A stretch of 64,000 nucleotides of DNA from a virus: positions 41,122 to 105,121 of IMG/VR virus record IMGVR_UViG_3300042560_001826; one strand, given 5' to 3'. Made by a program: the position numbers and the translations under genes. The stretch's first letter is position 1; each line of letters opens with the position of its first letter. Below the pieces are notes generated by a model that searched no databases, had not been told where the DNA came from, and saw only the letters and a list, made by a program, of their open reading frames with translations. Shown here one piece after another: positions 26,864-35,877 of the stretch.

Positions 26864-27343
26864 ATGAAAAAGGAAACAATTGAAGAGTCAAAATTCAAAG
26901 ATATTTCTTTGGAAGTCTTTGATAAAAGCACACCACTACGTGGCAATAATAAGAAAGCACAAATCGTTGGAATTAAAGTCAACGAAAATGGTAATGTCAC
27001 TTGTGAAGTAATTGAAGAATCTCCAGATGTTTATAACCTCTTTGATTATGTAAAAGAAGACAGTGAAATCATGTCAAAAATTGGAGAATACGATATGATT
27101 AGCATTCTGACTGCTGGTTGGGCTGCACCTGTAAATGAAGATGGTAATGATAATTTGGCTCCATCTCAACATCCAGAAAGAAAGCGCGTTTTGATTTCAA
27201 TTATGGGATATACATTGAATCAAATTTCTAGCGTTATGGCATTTGAAGGTGAAGATGTAGATCATCATTATGATTACAATAAGGGCCAAGGCGCACTTCG
27301 TGATGCCTTTGATGAATTGCTTATTCAATTGAATTGGAGATAA
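26864..27343 (+). CDS. Hypothetical protein
   Basis: 159 residues with AAAGGAAAA upstream. The central part (YDMISILTAGWAAPV, PSQHPERKRVLISIMGYTLN) resembles phage proteins of unknown function about this size. No catalytic motif evident. Confidence 0.75.
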   Translation: MKKETIEESKFKDISLEVFDKSTPLRGNNKKAQIVGIKVNENGNVTCEVIEESPDVYNLFDYVKEDSEIMSKIGEYDMISILTAGWAAPVNEDGNDNLAPSQHPERKRVLISIMGYTLNQISSVMAFEGEDVDHHYDYNKGQGALRDAFDELLIQLNWR

Positions 27344-28048
27344 ATGTTTAACTATTCTGAAAACCTCCTAAAATGCGCAAAGGATGGTTTAGAAAAACCA
27401 TCTGACTTTGGGTATTGGGGGCCTAAGGATATGTTTGAGACTTGGGGTTTTTGTGGGATTGATAAAAGTCAGGCTTCTAATCTTATAGAAGAGAGTAACT
27501 TTGAAACAATCTCACAAAAACTCATCTCTGAATTCCCTGATGATTTCAGAATTGAAACATATCGACATTGGGCTGTTGGTCAAGTATCAAGATTAGTTTG
27601 CCGTATCCTTTACCGTAAAGGTGAAATTGAAGATAAAAATATAACTGAGGCTTTCAAAAAGGCTATGGAATGGCAAGACCAATTAGCAAACTATCCTGTT
27701 GCTGATGAAGAAGATTATTCCGATAGATTGTATCAGCAAAATATTGTCGATATTCCTCAATTAGAAGTAGCAAAATTTGCTGATCAAGCAGTTGATGATT
27801 GGGCTACAAAAATTGTCAACAAAATTCACGATAACGGTCATTATTGGGATGAAGATAATTATCCAGATGATGATGCTGTTATGGAAGCAATTTATGATTT
27901 GCAAATATGGAATAAAGAATATCCAACGGAATGGTTTGAATTTGCCGATAAACACGGCTTAGAAAGACCACCATTTGATTTGGAATCAATTTCAAGATGG
28001 AATAAAAATCAATTATCACTATTTGGAGGTGAAAATGACCAGGGTTAG
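27344..28048 (+). CDS. Hypothetical protein
   Basis: 234 residues; TGGAGA before the ATG, which follows the previous stop directly. Helical, acidic, many Trp and Tyr. No family recognised; the 3' end overlaps the KTSC-like gene by 14 bases. Confidence 0.75.
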   Translation: MFNYSENLLKCAKDGLEKPSDFGYWGPKDMFETWGFCGIDKSQASNLIEESNFETISQKLISEFPDDFRIETYRHWAVGQVSRLVCRILYRKGEIEDKNITEAFKKAMEWQDQLANYPVADEEDYSDRLYQQNIVDIPQLEVAKFADQAVDDWATKIVNKIHDNGHYWDEDNYPDDDAVMEAIYDLQIWNKEYPTEWFEFADKHGLERPPFDLESISRWNKNQLSLFGGENDQG

Positions 28049-28403
28049 AATCAATAAAAAAGTAAATGATCCAGTGATTGAAAAAGTGAAATTTGACTAT
28101 AATGACAAAAATGTTATAGGTAGTCTAGAAATTCATTTTAGATCAGGGATTGTTTATAAATATAAAGATGTTGCTAAGAAGGCAGTCGATCATCTTCTTC
28201 AAGATAATGTATTTGTAGCTCATCAGTTTAATAAGTGTATTAATCCTCTATATCAGGTTAGTGAGCGAATTAAGACAGATAAGTATAAAAAGATTATTGA
28301 AGCTGAAAGAAAAAAGCAATATCTGGCAAAGAATAATGCAGCAAGAAGAGCAAGAAAACAAAAGGCAAGAGAAGCAAAGCAAAAGGAGCTAGCAAATGCC
28401 TAA
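28035..28403 (+). CDS. KTSC-like domain protein
   Basis: 122 residues from ATG 28035 behind GGAGGTG. Residues 25-75 (IGSLEIHFRSGIVYKYKDVA ... NKCINPLYQ) follow the KTSC pattern: a strand, a G-x-V-Y-x-Y motif, a helix and a short strand. The C-terminus is a highly basic coiled stretch (RKKQYLAKNNAARRARKQKA). KTSC domains are common in phages and near nucleic-acid enzymes; mechanism unknown. Confidence 0.75.
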   Translation: MTRVRINKKVNDPVIEKVKFDYNDKNVIGSLEIHFRSGIVYKYKDVAKKAVDHLLQDNVFVAHQFNKCINPLYQVSERIKTDKYKKIIEAERKKQYLAKNNAARRARKQKAREAKQKELANA

Positions 28404-29001
28404 TCATTGTGGAAATCAATTCACTGTGCGTGGTAGCAAGAACGATGTAATTAATTTCATTGTATCTTGCGTTAATCCAAAACAAGGTGAAGAACCATTG
28501 AGTGAAAATCAAATTAAGCAAGCAATTATTCAAGGAGCATTCAATGATGATTCAAAGTATGTCTTTGAAAACTTCTGCTTGTTTAGAAAATTAAAGCCAA
28601 TGCCTAAAGCAATGCGTGAAGATGAGCATGCCGGCTCTGAAAAGAATCAAGCATTGATTGATGAATATGGTGCTGATAATTGGTATGACTGGGCCAATGA
28701 TAATTGGGGAACTAAATGGGGTTGCTATGATGTTTCATTTGATCCTATCTATAAAACAGATGATGGTCAATATGAAATGCAAATTAATTACAGTACTGCT
28801 TGGTCTCCGGGTGATGATTTCCTTATGGAATATCTAGCAGTTGAAGATTATAAAAATCTTACATTTCACCTTTACTATCAAGAACCTGGAATGGGTTTTC
28901 ATGGTTTTTTCTTTATCAAAGATGGTTCATTAGCAGGAAAGGGTTGTGAAAATTACCAAGAATTTCCAACATCAATGAGTGACGCATGGGATAGGTATTA
29001 A
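28396..29001 (+). CDS. YubB ferredoxin-like domain protein
   Basis: 201 residues. MPNHCGNQFTVRG at the N-terminus, the W-rich centre (NWYDWANDNWGTKWGCYD) and FHLYYQEPGMGFHG match the DUF1281/YubB-type phage and plasmid proteins. Fold is ferredoxin-like; function unknown. Start has AAGGAG and overlaps the previous gene by 8. Confidence 0.8.
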   Translation: MPNHCGNQFTVRGSKNDVINFIVSCVNPKQGEEPLSENQIKQAIIQGAFNDDSKYVFENFCLFRKLKPMPKAMREDEHAGSEKNQALIDEYGADNWYDWANDNWGTKWGCYDVSFDPIYKTDDGQYEMQINYSTAWSPGDDFLMEYLAVEDYKNLTFHLYYQEPGMGFHGFFFIKDGSLAGKGCENYQEFPTSMSDAWDRY

Positions 29002-29002
29002 T

Positions 29003-29500
29003 ATGGGCTTAGATAACATTCCAAATGTTTATCCTTGTAAAAAGGAAAATACTGCCATTCTGAGTGATGATGGGAGAATTGATTGTGATGCAACAATGGA
29101 AGCCGATAAATGTCCTTGGAAAAGAGAATCTGAGAATTCTCATTTGCTAAAGATATCAGGTGCTACTCCGACTTACGGTATGCTTGGAACTAGCTGTTGG
29201 TATCGCGGAAAATACGGCAATATGCTTTTGTCATTGCTTGAAAATGGCGATATGGATGCCTATGTAAATACAGTTTACTCATTTTATGGAGAAGGGGGTG
29301 ATGACGAAAAAGAAGGCTTATCTGTACAATACTGTAAAGATATGTCTCAGTATATGAAAAATCACACCGAAGAGTTTTCTAATAGAGCTTATGTAAACAA
29401 TCCAAATGAAGCAAAAGATCTAATTAAAGATTGGATTTATGCTACTTGGTGGTTACAGTTTGTAGCAGAAAACTCAGAAGGTTCAGCCGTTTGGTACTAA
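29003..29500 (+). CDS. Hypothetical cysteine-containing protein
   Basis: 165 residues from ATG 29003 (a GTG at 28979 is the alternative). MGLDNIPNVYPC followed by DGRIDCDATMEADKCPWK occurs in other phage proteins I have seen, always uncharacterised. Four spaced cysteines may bind a metal. Confidence 0.72.
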   Translation: MGLDNIPNVYPCKKENTAILSDDGRIDCDATMEADKCPWKRESENSHLLKISGATPTYGMLGTSCWYRGKYGNMLLSLLENGDMDAYVNTVYSFYGEGGDDEKEGLSVQYCKDMSQYMKNHTEEFSNRAYVNNPNEAKDLIKDWIYATWWLQFVAENSEGSAVWY

Positions 29501-29516
29501 CAGGAAAAAGGAAAAA

Positions 29517-29918
29517 ATGTTCAACAAAGATGACTTTGATAATTTAGATGATATTAATGAAGATACAGTACCTGATGGTGTTGTTGATGCTAGTAATTAT
29601 GCATTGATATTGAAACAAACAACTGAGTATCTAAAAGATACTGATTACGAATCTGCTGAAAGCAGAATGGTAGCAATGATGAATATCGTAAATCTAATGC
29701 ATGAAAATGAAGATACTCTAAGTGATGATAGTGTTTATGGCGTTGTTATTGCTCTTATGTATCATATTCAAACTGTACTTTCGGGTATGGTCAATGAGGA
29801 TAGAGAAGAGTATTTCAACCATTTAGAAACAGAAGTATTGCCAATTTTTAGTATGGAAGCGTCAATGCTTCCGTATTACGATAACCCAGAAGAAACGGGA
29901 GATGAAAGCAGTGACTGA
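29517..29918 (+). CDS. Hypothetical acidic helical protein
   Basis: 133 residues, AAAGG upstream. Nearly all-helical and very acidic. No domain recognised. Ends 17 bases inside the WhiB gene. Confidence 0.72.
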   Translation: MFNKDDFDNLDDINEDTVPDGVVDASNYALILKQTTEYLKDTDYESAESRMVAMMNIVNLMHENEDTLSDDSVYGVVIALMYHIQTVLSGMVNEDREEYFNHLETEVLPIFSMEASMLPYYDNPEETGDESSD

Positions 29919-30231
29919 TTATCAACAATTACTAATCAACATGAATGAATCATGGAGAAAAGATACTGTTTGCAGTAAAACAAAAACGATTGATTGGTTT
30001 TCTGATGAAAAAGATCAAATCAAAATGGCAAAAGAGGCTTGTAGAAAATGCCCTGTTGCCGATAAATGTTTAGAGTTTGCTGTGCGGAATAAGGAAAGAT
30101 TTGGTGTCTGGGGCGGGTTTACGCCAAGAGAAAGAAATAAAATTACTAGACATCTTGTTTCATTAACAAAGGAGGAAGCCAAAGATTTGGTGATCAAATA
30201 TGGAAACCAAGTATTGTCTCAGACTAGTTAA
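29902..30231 (+). CDS. WhiB-like iron-sulfur regulator (second copy)
   Basis: 109 residues. C24, then C47-x2-C50-x5-C56, followed by the canonical turn RFGVWGGFTPRER. This is a textbook WhiB sequence, closer to the cellular family than the copy at 2740. The basic C-terminal helix (ERNKITRHL) could contact DNA. It should bind a [4Fe-4S] cluster and sigma-A region 4 and redirect transcription. Its position in the accessory operon suggests a different expression time from the first copy. Confidence 0.93.
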   Translation: MKAVTDYQQLLINMNESWRKDTVCSKTKTIDWFSDEKDQIKMAKEACRKCPVADKCLEFAVRNKERFGVWGGFTPRERNKITRHLVSLTKEEAKDLVIKYGNQVLSQTS

Positions 30232-30370
30232 AGAGACATATATTGATGCTGAAAGTCTTGATGAAGCAAATCAAATTGCTGAAATGATGGCTTTGAGAGA
30301 AAATAATCAAAAAATGTTTGGAAATCTAGTTACTGTTTATACCGAAGTAGAGCAACTATCAAAAGGATAG
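30200..30370 (+). CDS. Small hypothetical protein
   Basis: 56 residues, ATG 30200 inside the end of the WhiB gene. METKYCLRLVKETYIDAESL then DEANQIAEMMA gives a strand-helix pattern like small phage ORFans with a degenerate ferredoxin-like fold. Function unknown. Confidence 0.62.
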   Translation: METKYCLRLVKETYIDAESLDEANQIAEMMALRENNQKMFGNLVTVYTEVEQLSKG

Positions 30371-30373
30371 GAG

Positions 30374-30580
30374 ATGGCAGCAAAAAAAACATTTAGTGTT
30401 CCCTTCACTAGAAGATATTATTTTGCTCGTGGTTATCACGACAGAATAACAAAAGTGGATAATCCACCTTCTAGTGAAGTGAACGACTATTATATGCAAG
30501 AATTAAATATCAATGTAATAGAAGAATATAATAAGGGTAGAGAAATAGCAGAGAGAGATTTAGTAAACGGCTTAGTTTAG
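30374..30580 (+). CDS. Small hypothetical protein
   Basis: 68 residues with AAAGGATAGGAG before ATG 30374. Basic, FARGYHDR and EYNKGREIAERD resemble short phage proteins built on a helix pair. Function unknown. Confidence 0.68.
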   Translation: MAAKKTFSVPFTRRYYFARGYHDRITKVDNPPSSEVNDYYMQELNINVIEEYNKGREIAERDLVNGLV

Positions 30581-30589
30581 GAGAGCAAT

Positions 30590-31054
30590 ATGTCAGAAAA
30601 AACATGTAGAGAGCGTATTAAAGAAGAATACGATAATAGGAATGAATCAGTTGCCAAAATGATTAAATATCATAACGGAACTGCTGAATATGAACTTGAT
30701 GAATTGACCGAACAATTTGTCGAGGAATTCACAAAAACTGAGAATAGAGAACCGACAGAAGATGAAGTTGATAAATTCCGGGAGAATGCTTCTGATAATG
30801 AATACAATGAAGATAGCCTTATGGAGTTCCCCTTGGGATTTAGCATTCATAAGGTTATCAAAATTGAATTGAGTACGGGCGGCCCTGCTGATTATCTTGA
30901 GGTGTTTATTGACACAGATGATAATAATTCTATTATGAGAATTGTATATCATTTTGCTGATTGGTTTGATCATGCACAAATGGATGTATCTAGTAATGAT
31001 TCGCTTTGGGAATTTGCTGAGATTTATTGTCAAGGATTGCTAGATTTGATCTAA
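30590..31054 (+). CDS. Hypothetical acidic protein
   Basis: 154 residues, TAGGAGAG site. The second half (FSIHKVIKIELSTGGPADYLEV) matches a beta-rich module seen in accessory phage proteins. No assigned function. Confidence 0.74.
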   Translation: MSEKTCRERIKEEYDNRNESVAKMIKYHNGTAEYELDELTEQFVEEFTKTENREPTEDEVDKFRENASDNEYNEDSLMEFPLGFSIHKVIKIELSTGGPADYLEVFIDTDDNNSIMRIVYHFADWFDHAQMDVSSNDSLWEFAEIYCQGLLDLI

Positions 31055-31062
31055 GGAGAAAT

Positions 31063-31869
31063 ATGGAATATCTAGAAAGAACAGAAATAGCCGGAAATAC
31101 AATCAATACTAAACAGGAGAATAATATGGAAACACAGCAAGGCAATGAAGTATCAATTAAAATCCCAGTGAATCAGCTTATTGATTCCTTAGCACAAAGC
31201 AATATCATCACTAATCTAATTAGCAATGCTGTCGCTGTAAGCACTGAGAGTAGTGTTGAAGAATACTTCTCAGAAAAAGGCAGTGATTTGCTTGATAGAT
31301 ATGACATTATGACCAGTGATAATCTTGATGAGCATATTGGTTCTTATCTTAGTGACAATATTGATGAATACATTGATCAATCAGACATTGTTGATGATGT
31401 CATCAGTAGGATTGAAGATAGAGATTTGATTAATGAAGCAATTAATGACGGTCTAGATCAATATAGTCCAACAAGTACTTGTGGAACTGCTAAGAAAGCG
31501 TATGAGGCAATTATTGATTCAATTCGCTATGATTTGATGTGTCATGGTATTAAGGAAAGTACTCGTGAATCTCATTATGTTCACGGAGAAGGTCTGACAA
31601 TTTTTAATCAATTGAAGCGTATCATTGAAGAAATTGTTGATGATAGGATTCACAAAAACGAACTAGTCAATACAGCAAATAAAGCTATGAGTGTTGAAAT
31701 TATTGATGATCTAGTTCCAAGTACGGCTTTCCCTTGTACTCATTTTAAAGTTACTACATATAATCCTGAACAGGCTGAGAGATTAAAGAATTTCTTGTTC
31801 TCTGATAAGGATATGCAGCAAGCTAGAATTGGGATTGCCAAGGGAAATAACGATAAGAATCCATTTTAA
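31063..31869 (+). CDS. Hypothetical protein
   Basis: 268 residues from ATG 31063 behind AAGGAG; a second start at 31126, with CAGGAGA, would remove 21 residues, so two forms are possible. Acidic helical repeats (around YLSDNIDEYIDQSDIVDDV) fill the middle. No family recognised. Confidence 0.72.
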   Translation: MEYLERTEIAGNTINTKQENNMETQQGNEVSIKIPVNQLIDSLAQSNIITNLISNAVAVSTESSVEEYFSEKGSDLLDRYDIMTSDNLDEHIGSYLSDNIDEYIDQSDIVDDVISRIEDRDLINEAINDGLDQYSPTSTCGTAKKAYEAIIDSIRYDLMCHGIKESTRESHYVHGEGLTIFNQLKRIIEEIVDDRIHKNELVNTANKAMSVEIIDDLVPSTAFPCTHFKVTTYNPEQAERLKNFLFSDKDMQQARIGIAKGNNDKNPF

Positions 31870-31892
31870 ATAACAACACAAAAGGGGTGATT

Positions 31893-33512
31893 ATGAAATA
31901 CATTAAGATATCCAACACAGCAATAGGTGGAGTCAATAGGCTTCGTTTAGAAAAGCTGGGGCTTTCAACAAAAAGAAATGATCCTGATACGATTGGTCAA
32001 TTTGGTTCTGGTATCAAATATGCTCCAATTTCAGCAATTAGAATGGGTCTTGATTTTGTATTCGTTGGCTCTGATGATAAGGGTGAATATCAGCTTCGCT
32101 ACAAAGTAGTAGATGAAGAAGGTATCAACTCAATTGTTTATGATTATGGTGACTATCAAAAGCCATCTTCATTTACAGTTGATGCTGGCTCTTTGAGTTG
32201 GGATAGTGAATGGCAAATCTACCGGGAAATAGTTTCTAATGCTATGGATGAAGGTGATTGGACAAGAGAAATTGTTGATAATGTTGAAAACGATAAAAAC
32301 TCGTTTGCAATTTATATCTCGGCATCTCCAAAAATGATAGATGTTTATAATGACCATGATAAATACTTCTGTACGAATAGAGAAGTTTTTTATTATTGTG
32401 ATAGAACAGATGTCAAGTTCTTACAAAAGCATGATAGTTCAGAAAGGCTTTATAACAAAGGTGTTCTTTGCCATACAGAAGAGATACAGTTTCCTTCTTT
32501 GTTTGATTATAACTTTCTAAATGGTGATCTAAACGAAGACAGGTCTTTCAAATATGTTTCTACTGAGCGCCTTAAAATTGCTAAAGCAATTGCCTGGACT
32601 AAGAATAAAGAGCTAATTAAGGAAATACTAGAAGAAGCTTTTGAGACAGACATCTGGGAATTTAATTTCATTAGTGATCTACATTGGAATTATGTCACCC
32701 CATCTAGTAGTTGGAAATTACAGTTTCACAAGATGTATGGAGAAAATGCGATAATTGTTTCTCCAGAGCAATCGCTAATTCAAGGCCTCTCATCTTTGAT
32801 TAAAGCAAAAGGTATGAAAGCTAAGTATTGTACTTCTAATGCAATGTTTAGTTTTCTTAAAGAGTGTGAGATTGCCACTTGTGAAGATTTGATTGACGAG
32901 AAATACGAATACATTACTGATGATGATCTAACAAAATACCCAAAGCTTATTGAGGCAATAAAAATCGCCTCTCACTTTGAGCCAGGATTATTGAATATGC
33001 CAAAACCAGTAATTGTATTTGATACACAAGAAGATGAAGTTATGCTTGGTCTTACTGTCAATGTTTCTAAAGAAATTCAACAGAGGCAAATAATGATTGC
33101 TAAACATCACGCAGAAGGTTCTAGTGTGCGTGAATTAGTCGGAACAATAATTCATGAATATGACCATTATTCAAGTGGTCTGGGTGATAGTATGTACCGT
33201 GAATTCCGTTCACTTGCTGATAGTAGAATTTCTAAGCTAATGCTTTCTATGTATAAAGAGACACCTGCTTACATCCATAATGGTATAATTAAAATTAAAT
33301 TAAAAGATTTGCCTATGTTTTCATCTGTGGATTTCATCATTCAGCCAGTTGAAAAAACAAGTTGGCATTTGGCTCGCATTGGAAAGTTGACCTTTAAACT
33401 TAACATTGGAGACGAAAAAATCTCACTAAGTGGTGTAGCAATGCCAGACAAAACTGGTGAGGAATTAGAAATCAATATTGGTCATAACGGCACAATTAGT
33501 AGATTGGATTAA
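31893..33512 (+). CDS. GHKL-like ATPase fused to HExxH metalloprotease-like domain
   Basis: 539 residues from ATG 31893 behind AAGGGGTG. N-terminal part: KISNTAIGGVNRL, QFGSGIKYAPIS (37-48, G-x-G box-like) and REIVSNAMDEGD (about 111-122, the N-box-like helix in reversed order) suggest a GHKL-type ATP-binding fold. C-terminal part: TIIHEYDHYSSG with H421-E422-x2-H425, a zincin active site, followed by a conserved FRSLADSR. I do not know this architecture as a named family. The ATPase assignment is weaker than the HExxH one. Confidence 0.65.
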   Translation: MKYIKISNTAIGGVNRLRLEKLGLSTKRNDPDTIGQFGSGIKYAPISAIRMGLDFVFVGSDDKGEYQLRYKVVDEEGINSIVYDYGDYQKPSSFTVDAGSLSWDSEWQIYREIVSNAMDEGDWTREIVDNVENDKNSFAIYISASPKMIDVYNDHDKYFCTNREVFYYCDRTDVKFLQKHDSSERLYNKGVLCHTEEIQFPSLFDYNFLNGDLNEDRSFKYVSTERLKIAKAIAWTKNKELIKEILEEAFETDIWEFNFISDLHWNYVTPSSSWKLQFHKMYGENAIIVSPEQSLIQGLSSLIKAKGMKAKYCTSNAMFSFLKECEIATCEDLIDEKYEYITDDDLTKYPKLIEAIKIASHFEPGLLNMPKPVIVFDTQEDEVMLGLTVNVSKEIQQRQIMIAKHHAEGSSVRELVGTIIHEYDHYSSGLGDSMYREFRSLADSRISKLMLSMYKETPAYIHNGIIKIKLKDLPMFSSVDFIIQPVEKTSWHLARIGKLTFKLNIGDEKISLSGVAMPDKTGEELEINIGHNGTISRLD

Positions 33513-33513
33513 C

Positions 33514-33651
33514 ATGACAAAATTCGGATTTTTTATGTGGTGTATTTGGGGCTGCGTATTGCTTTCAGTTGGATCAATTATATTAATTCCAATTGCAATG
33601 ATTGTATTGCCATTAGCATTAATAGCTGTTCTAGCCTACATTATTTATTGA
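33514..33651 (+). CDS. Small membrane protein
   Basis: 45 residues, ATG 33514 overlapping the stop of the previous gene region. After a short aromatic N-terminus (MTKFGFFMWCIWG) come two adjacent hydrophobic segments with one Pro. Probably inserts in the host membrane. Function unknown. Confidence 0.6.
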   Translation: MTKFGFFMWCIWGCVLLSVGSIILIPIAMIVLPLALIAVLAYIIY

Positions 33652-33654
33652 GCC

Positions 33655-34008
33655 ATGCCAAAATTTGATCAATACTATATTGTAGAATTTAGATTGCCAG
33701 TTAAAGTTGATTCAGTATCAACTGTACAAGAGGCATTGAGTCGAGCAAAACAAATTTGCGAGAATCAGTTTAACTTTAGACCAGAAAATTGGAATGCTCG
33801 TATATTTGAATATAATACCGGGATTAATGAAGTTGGTCATGTAAAAGAATACTTTTATAATCCAAATTCATCTGCTTTTAGAGAGATACAGAAAAACATT
33901 GCGTATTTCAATGATCTAGTAGAAAAAGGCATGAGTATAGATGATATTGAAAAAGGAATTATTAGAGGTGATATTGGAAATGGAAAACAAGGGATTGGAG
34001 ATATATAG
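33655..34008 (+). CDS. Hypothetical protein
   Basis: 117 residues, starting three bases after the previous stop without a clear SD, so coupled translation is likely. YYIVEFRLPVKVDSV is strand-like, then helices. No family recognised. Confidence 0.7.
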   Translation: MPKFDQYYIVEFRLPVKVDSVSTVQEALSRAKQICENQFNFRPENWNARIFEYNTGINEVGHVKEYFYNPNSSAFREIQKNIAYFNDLVEKGMSIDDIEKGIIRGDIGNGKQGIGDI

Positions 34009-34144
34009 TTACAAAACCGTGAGACAGTATTTAATTGGACTTAACAGATTTGATTTGGTAGAATGGATAGATAACCATCGTTCTGAATATACCAAATCCA
34101 TACTCAACAGGGAACAACATTACATAGGATTTTATTATGACTGA
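33980..34144 (+). CDS. Small hypothetical protein
   Basis: 54 residues from ATG 33980 with GAGGTG upstream; overlaps the flanking genes. LEIYSYKTVRQYLIGLNRFD is helical and basic. Function unknown. Confidence 0.6.
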   Translation: MENKGLEIYSYKTVRQYLIGLNRFDLVEWIDNHRSEYTKSILNREQHYIGFYYD

Positions 34145-34505
34145 AGATATTTTTAGCGACGAAGATTTATCAGAGAACAATACTTTGTATACAGATATGG
34201 TTCTTGAAATTATGTCATCTTGGGTAACAGGCAGTACAAACATTATTGAAACAGTTGTTGAATCAATTGCTTCTGAGGTTGGTGATAACGATACCGTTAT
34301 GACTGGTCTATTGTTTGGTGCTTTGTTGCATATTGGTGTTTTAGTTTCAAAACTAGCAACTACTATGGGTGAGGATATGGATAAGGTATGGTCAGAATAT
34401 TTGTTGGAATATAGTTCCGACATCAGAAAGAATATGACAAGAATTCCAGTACTTCATCCAGAAATAGCTTTGAAGATTGCTAATTCAATGGATAAAGAAA
34501 ACTAA
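34137..34505 (+). CDS. Hypothetical protein with hydrophobic helix
   Basis: 122 residues. Acidic N-terminus; a hydrophobic stretch (VMTGLLFGALLHIGVLVSKL, about 59-78) may be a membrane helix. No recognised domain. Last gene before a terminator-like hairpin. Confidence 0.68.
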   Translation: MTEDIFSDEDLSENNTLYTDMVLEIMSSWVTGSTNIIETVVESIASEVGDNDTVMTGLLFGALLHIGVLVSKLATTMGEDMDKVWSEYLLEYSSDIRKNMTRIPVLHPEIALKIANSMDKEN

Positions 34506-34536
34506 AGGAGTGTGATTTCTATAGCCTTAAACTAAG

Positions 34537-34575
34537 AAAGCAAAAGTGAAGTTGTTGATTTGCTTTTGGTTTTCT
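34537..34575 (+). terminator. Terminator-like hairpin
   Basis: AAAGCAAA (34537-34544) pairs with TTTGCTTT (34559-34566), followed by T-rich TGGTTTTCTT. Weak stem, so a leaky terminator or a leader structure for the lysozyme-like gene. Confidence 0.5.
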
Positions 34576-34630
34576 TCTAAATGCCAATGCTAATGCGTAT
34601 AAACGCAAAACCTAAACTTTTGGAGGAAAT

Positions 34631-35161
34631 ATGAAATTAAAATCATCACCAATACTTGGCACTATTGGTTTATTATATGGAATATTTACAGGTGCAATTA
34701 TTTCTCATACAATTACAAGAGATCACTATGAAGCTAAAGAAACATCAGTGACTATTGTTGAAAAACAAGATATTAAGCCAGAGGTAATAATTGTACCTTT
34801 GGTTCAAGATCCGGTAATTGTTGAAGAAGCAATTCCTCTTAGTGTTGAGAAGAAAATTCCCAACGATTTAACTAAGAGATGTCCTGAATGGGAAAATAAA
34901 TTGAGAGAGCATGGATTGCCTGTCAAGTTATTTTCTTATATTATGTGGAGAGAAAGTCGGTGTATTCCTGACGCTCACAACAAGACATTGAATAGGGATA
35001 AGTCTCAAGATAGAGGTCTGCTTCAGATTAATTCAACTTGGAAGACAGTAACTAAGAATATATGTGGCACAGACCTTGATGGTTTGTTTGACCCTACTTG
35101 TAATCTAAAGGTTGCAAAATATCTTTATGATAATGGTGGGGCCGGTCACTGGTCAATGTAA
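34631..35161 (+). CDS. Membrane-anchored lysozyme-like lytic transglycosylase
   Basis: 176 residues, TTGGAGGAA site. An N-terminal membrane helix (residues 8-28), an extended linker, then a lysozyme-like domain: LFSYIMWRESRC (catalytic Glu 108), RGLLQINSTW, and NLKVAKYLYDNGGAGHWSM. The SLT/lysozyme fold cleaves peptidoglycan. With a signal anchor it would act outside the membrane, either in lysis or in wall entry. No holin is adjacent. Confidence 0.88.
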   Translation: MKLKSSPILGTIGLLYGIFTGAIISHTITRDHYEAKETSVTIVEKQDIKPEVIIVPLVQDPVIVEEAIPLSVEKKIPNDLTKRCPEWENKLREHGLPVKLFSYIMWRESRCIPDAHNKTLNRDKSQDRGLLQINSTWKTVTKNICGTDLDGLFDPTCNLKVAKYLYDNGGAGHWSM

Positions 35162-35190
35162 ATATAAACAACTAGTAGAAAGTAGATAAT

Positions 35191-35679
35191 ATGGGCTACT
35201 ATGTCCAAGTAACTAATGCTGATGTGTTTATGTCAAAAGATAATTTTGATAAAGCATACAAGGCTGCCATTGCTTTGAATCAACAAGATGATTTGAAATC
35301 AGGTGGTGGCTGGACTGACGAATTGAAATCAAGTGATCCAAGACCTGAAGGTTTTGATTATCACCCATCTAGATGGTTTAGTTGGGTTGATGCTGATTAT
35401 CATATTACATGTAAAACACTGGATGATGTATTAAAAGAGTTTCGCTTTGAAACTATGTATGATAATGATGGCAATCTAATTAATCTTCATTTTGATTGCA
35501 AAGTTGGAGATGAAGTATTTTTACTTACTGCTATTGCGCCATATTTTAAAGACGGTTCGTCTTTGGAATGGCGTGGTGAAGAAGGTGAAACTTGGAAATA
35601 CATCTTTGAAAACGGTAAAATCCGGGAACAGCAGGGTGTTATTGTTTGGGAAGATATTAATGAAGTAGCAATCAGATAG
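35191..35679 (+). CDS. Hypothetical protein
   Basis: 162 residues. MGYYVQVTNADVFMSKDNFD followed by KAYKAAIALNQQ, a Trp-rich centre and GEETWKYIFENGK-like strands are found in widespread uncharacterised phage proteins of about this length. Weak ribosome site. Last gene before the hairpin and tRNA-Arg. Confidence 0.75.
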   Translation: MGYYVQVTNADVFMSKDNFDKAYKAAIALNQQDDLKSGGGWTDELKSSDPRPEGFDYHPSRWFSWVDADYHITCKTLDDVLKEFRFETMYDNDGNLINLHFDCKVGDEVFLLTAIAPYFKDGSSLEWRGEEGETWKYIFENGKIREQQGVIVWEDINEVAIR

Positions 35680-35731
35680 TCAAATAATTTAGGGTATAGG
35701 GTAATAATAATTAATCCCCTAATAATCCCCG

Positions 35732-35786
35732 ATACCGTACAGAATAATAAAGTGCTGAGACACTTTGTTCTGTACGGTATTTTATT
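35732..35786 (+). terminator. Long two-part hairpin, probable terminator
   Basis: ATACCGTACAGAA and TTCTGTACGGTAT form 13 bp; an inner AAAGTG/CACTTT pair continues the stem around a short loop; TTTATT follows. It ends three bases before tRNA-Arg, so it could also delimit the tRNA precursor. Confidence 0.7.
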
Positions 35787-35788
35787 AG

Positions 35789-35862
35789 GTTTCCGTAGCT
35801 CAATTGGATAGAGCAAAACACTTCTAATGTTTAGGTTATAGGTTCAAGTCCTATCGGAAACG
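35789..35862 (+). tRNA. tRNA-Arg (TCT)
   Basis: 74 bases. Acceptor GTTTCCG/CGGAAAC, D-arm TAGCTCAATTGGATAGAGC, anticodon stem AAACA/TGTTT with loop CTTCTAA (anticodon TCT), T-loop GGTTCAAGTCC, discriminator G, no encoded CCA. Reads AGA, the main arginine codon of most genes in this window. Confidence 0.94.
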
Positions 35863-35877
35863 CGCAATAAGGTTAAA

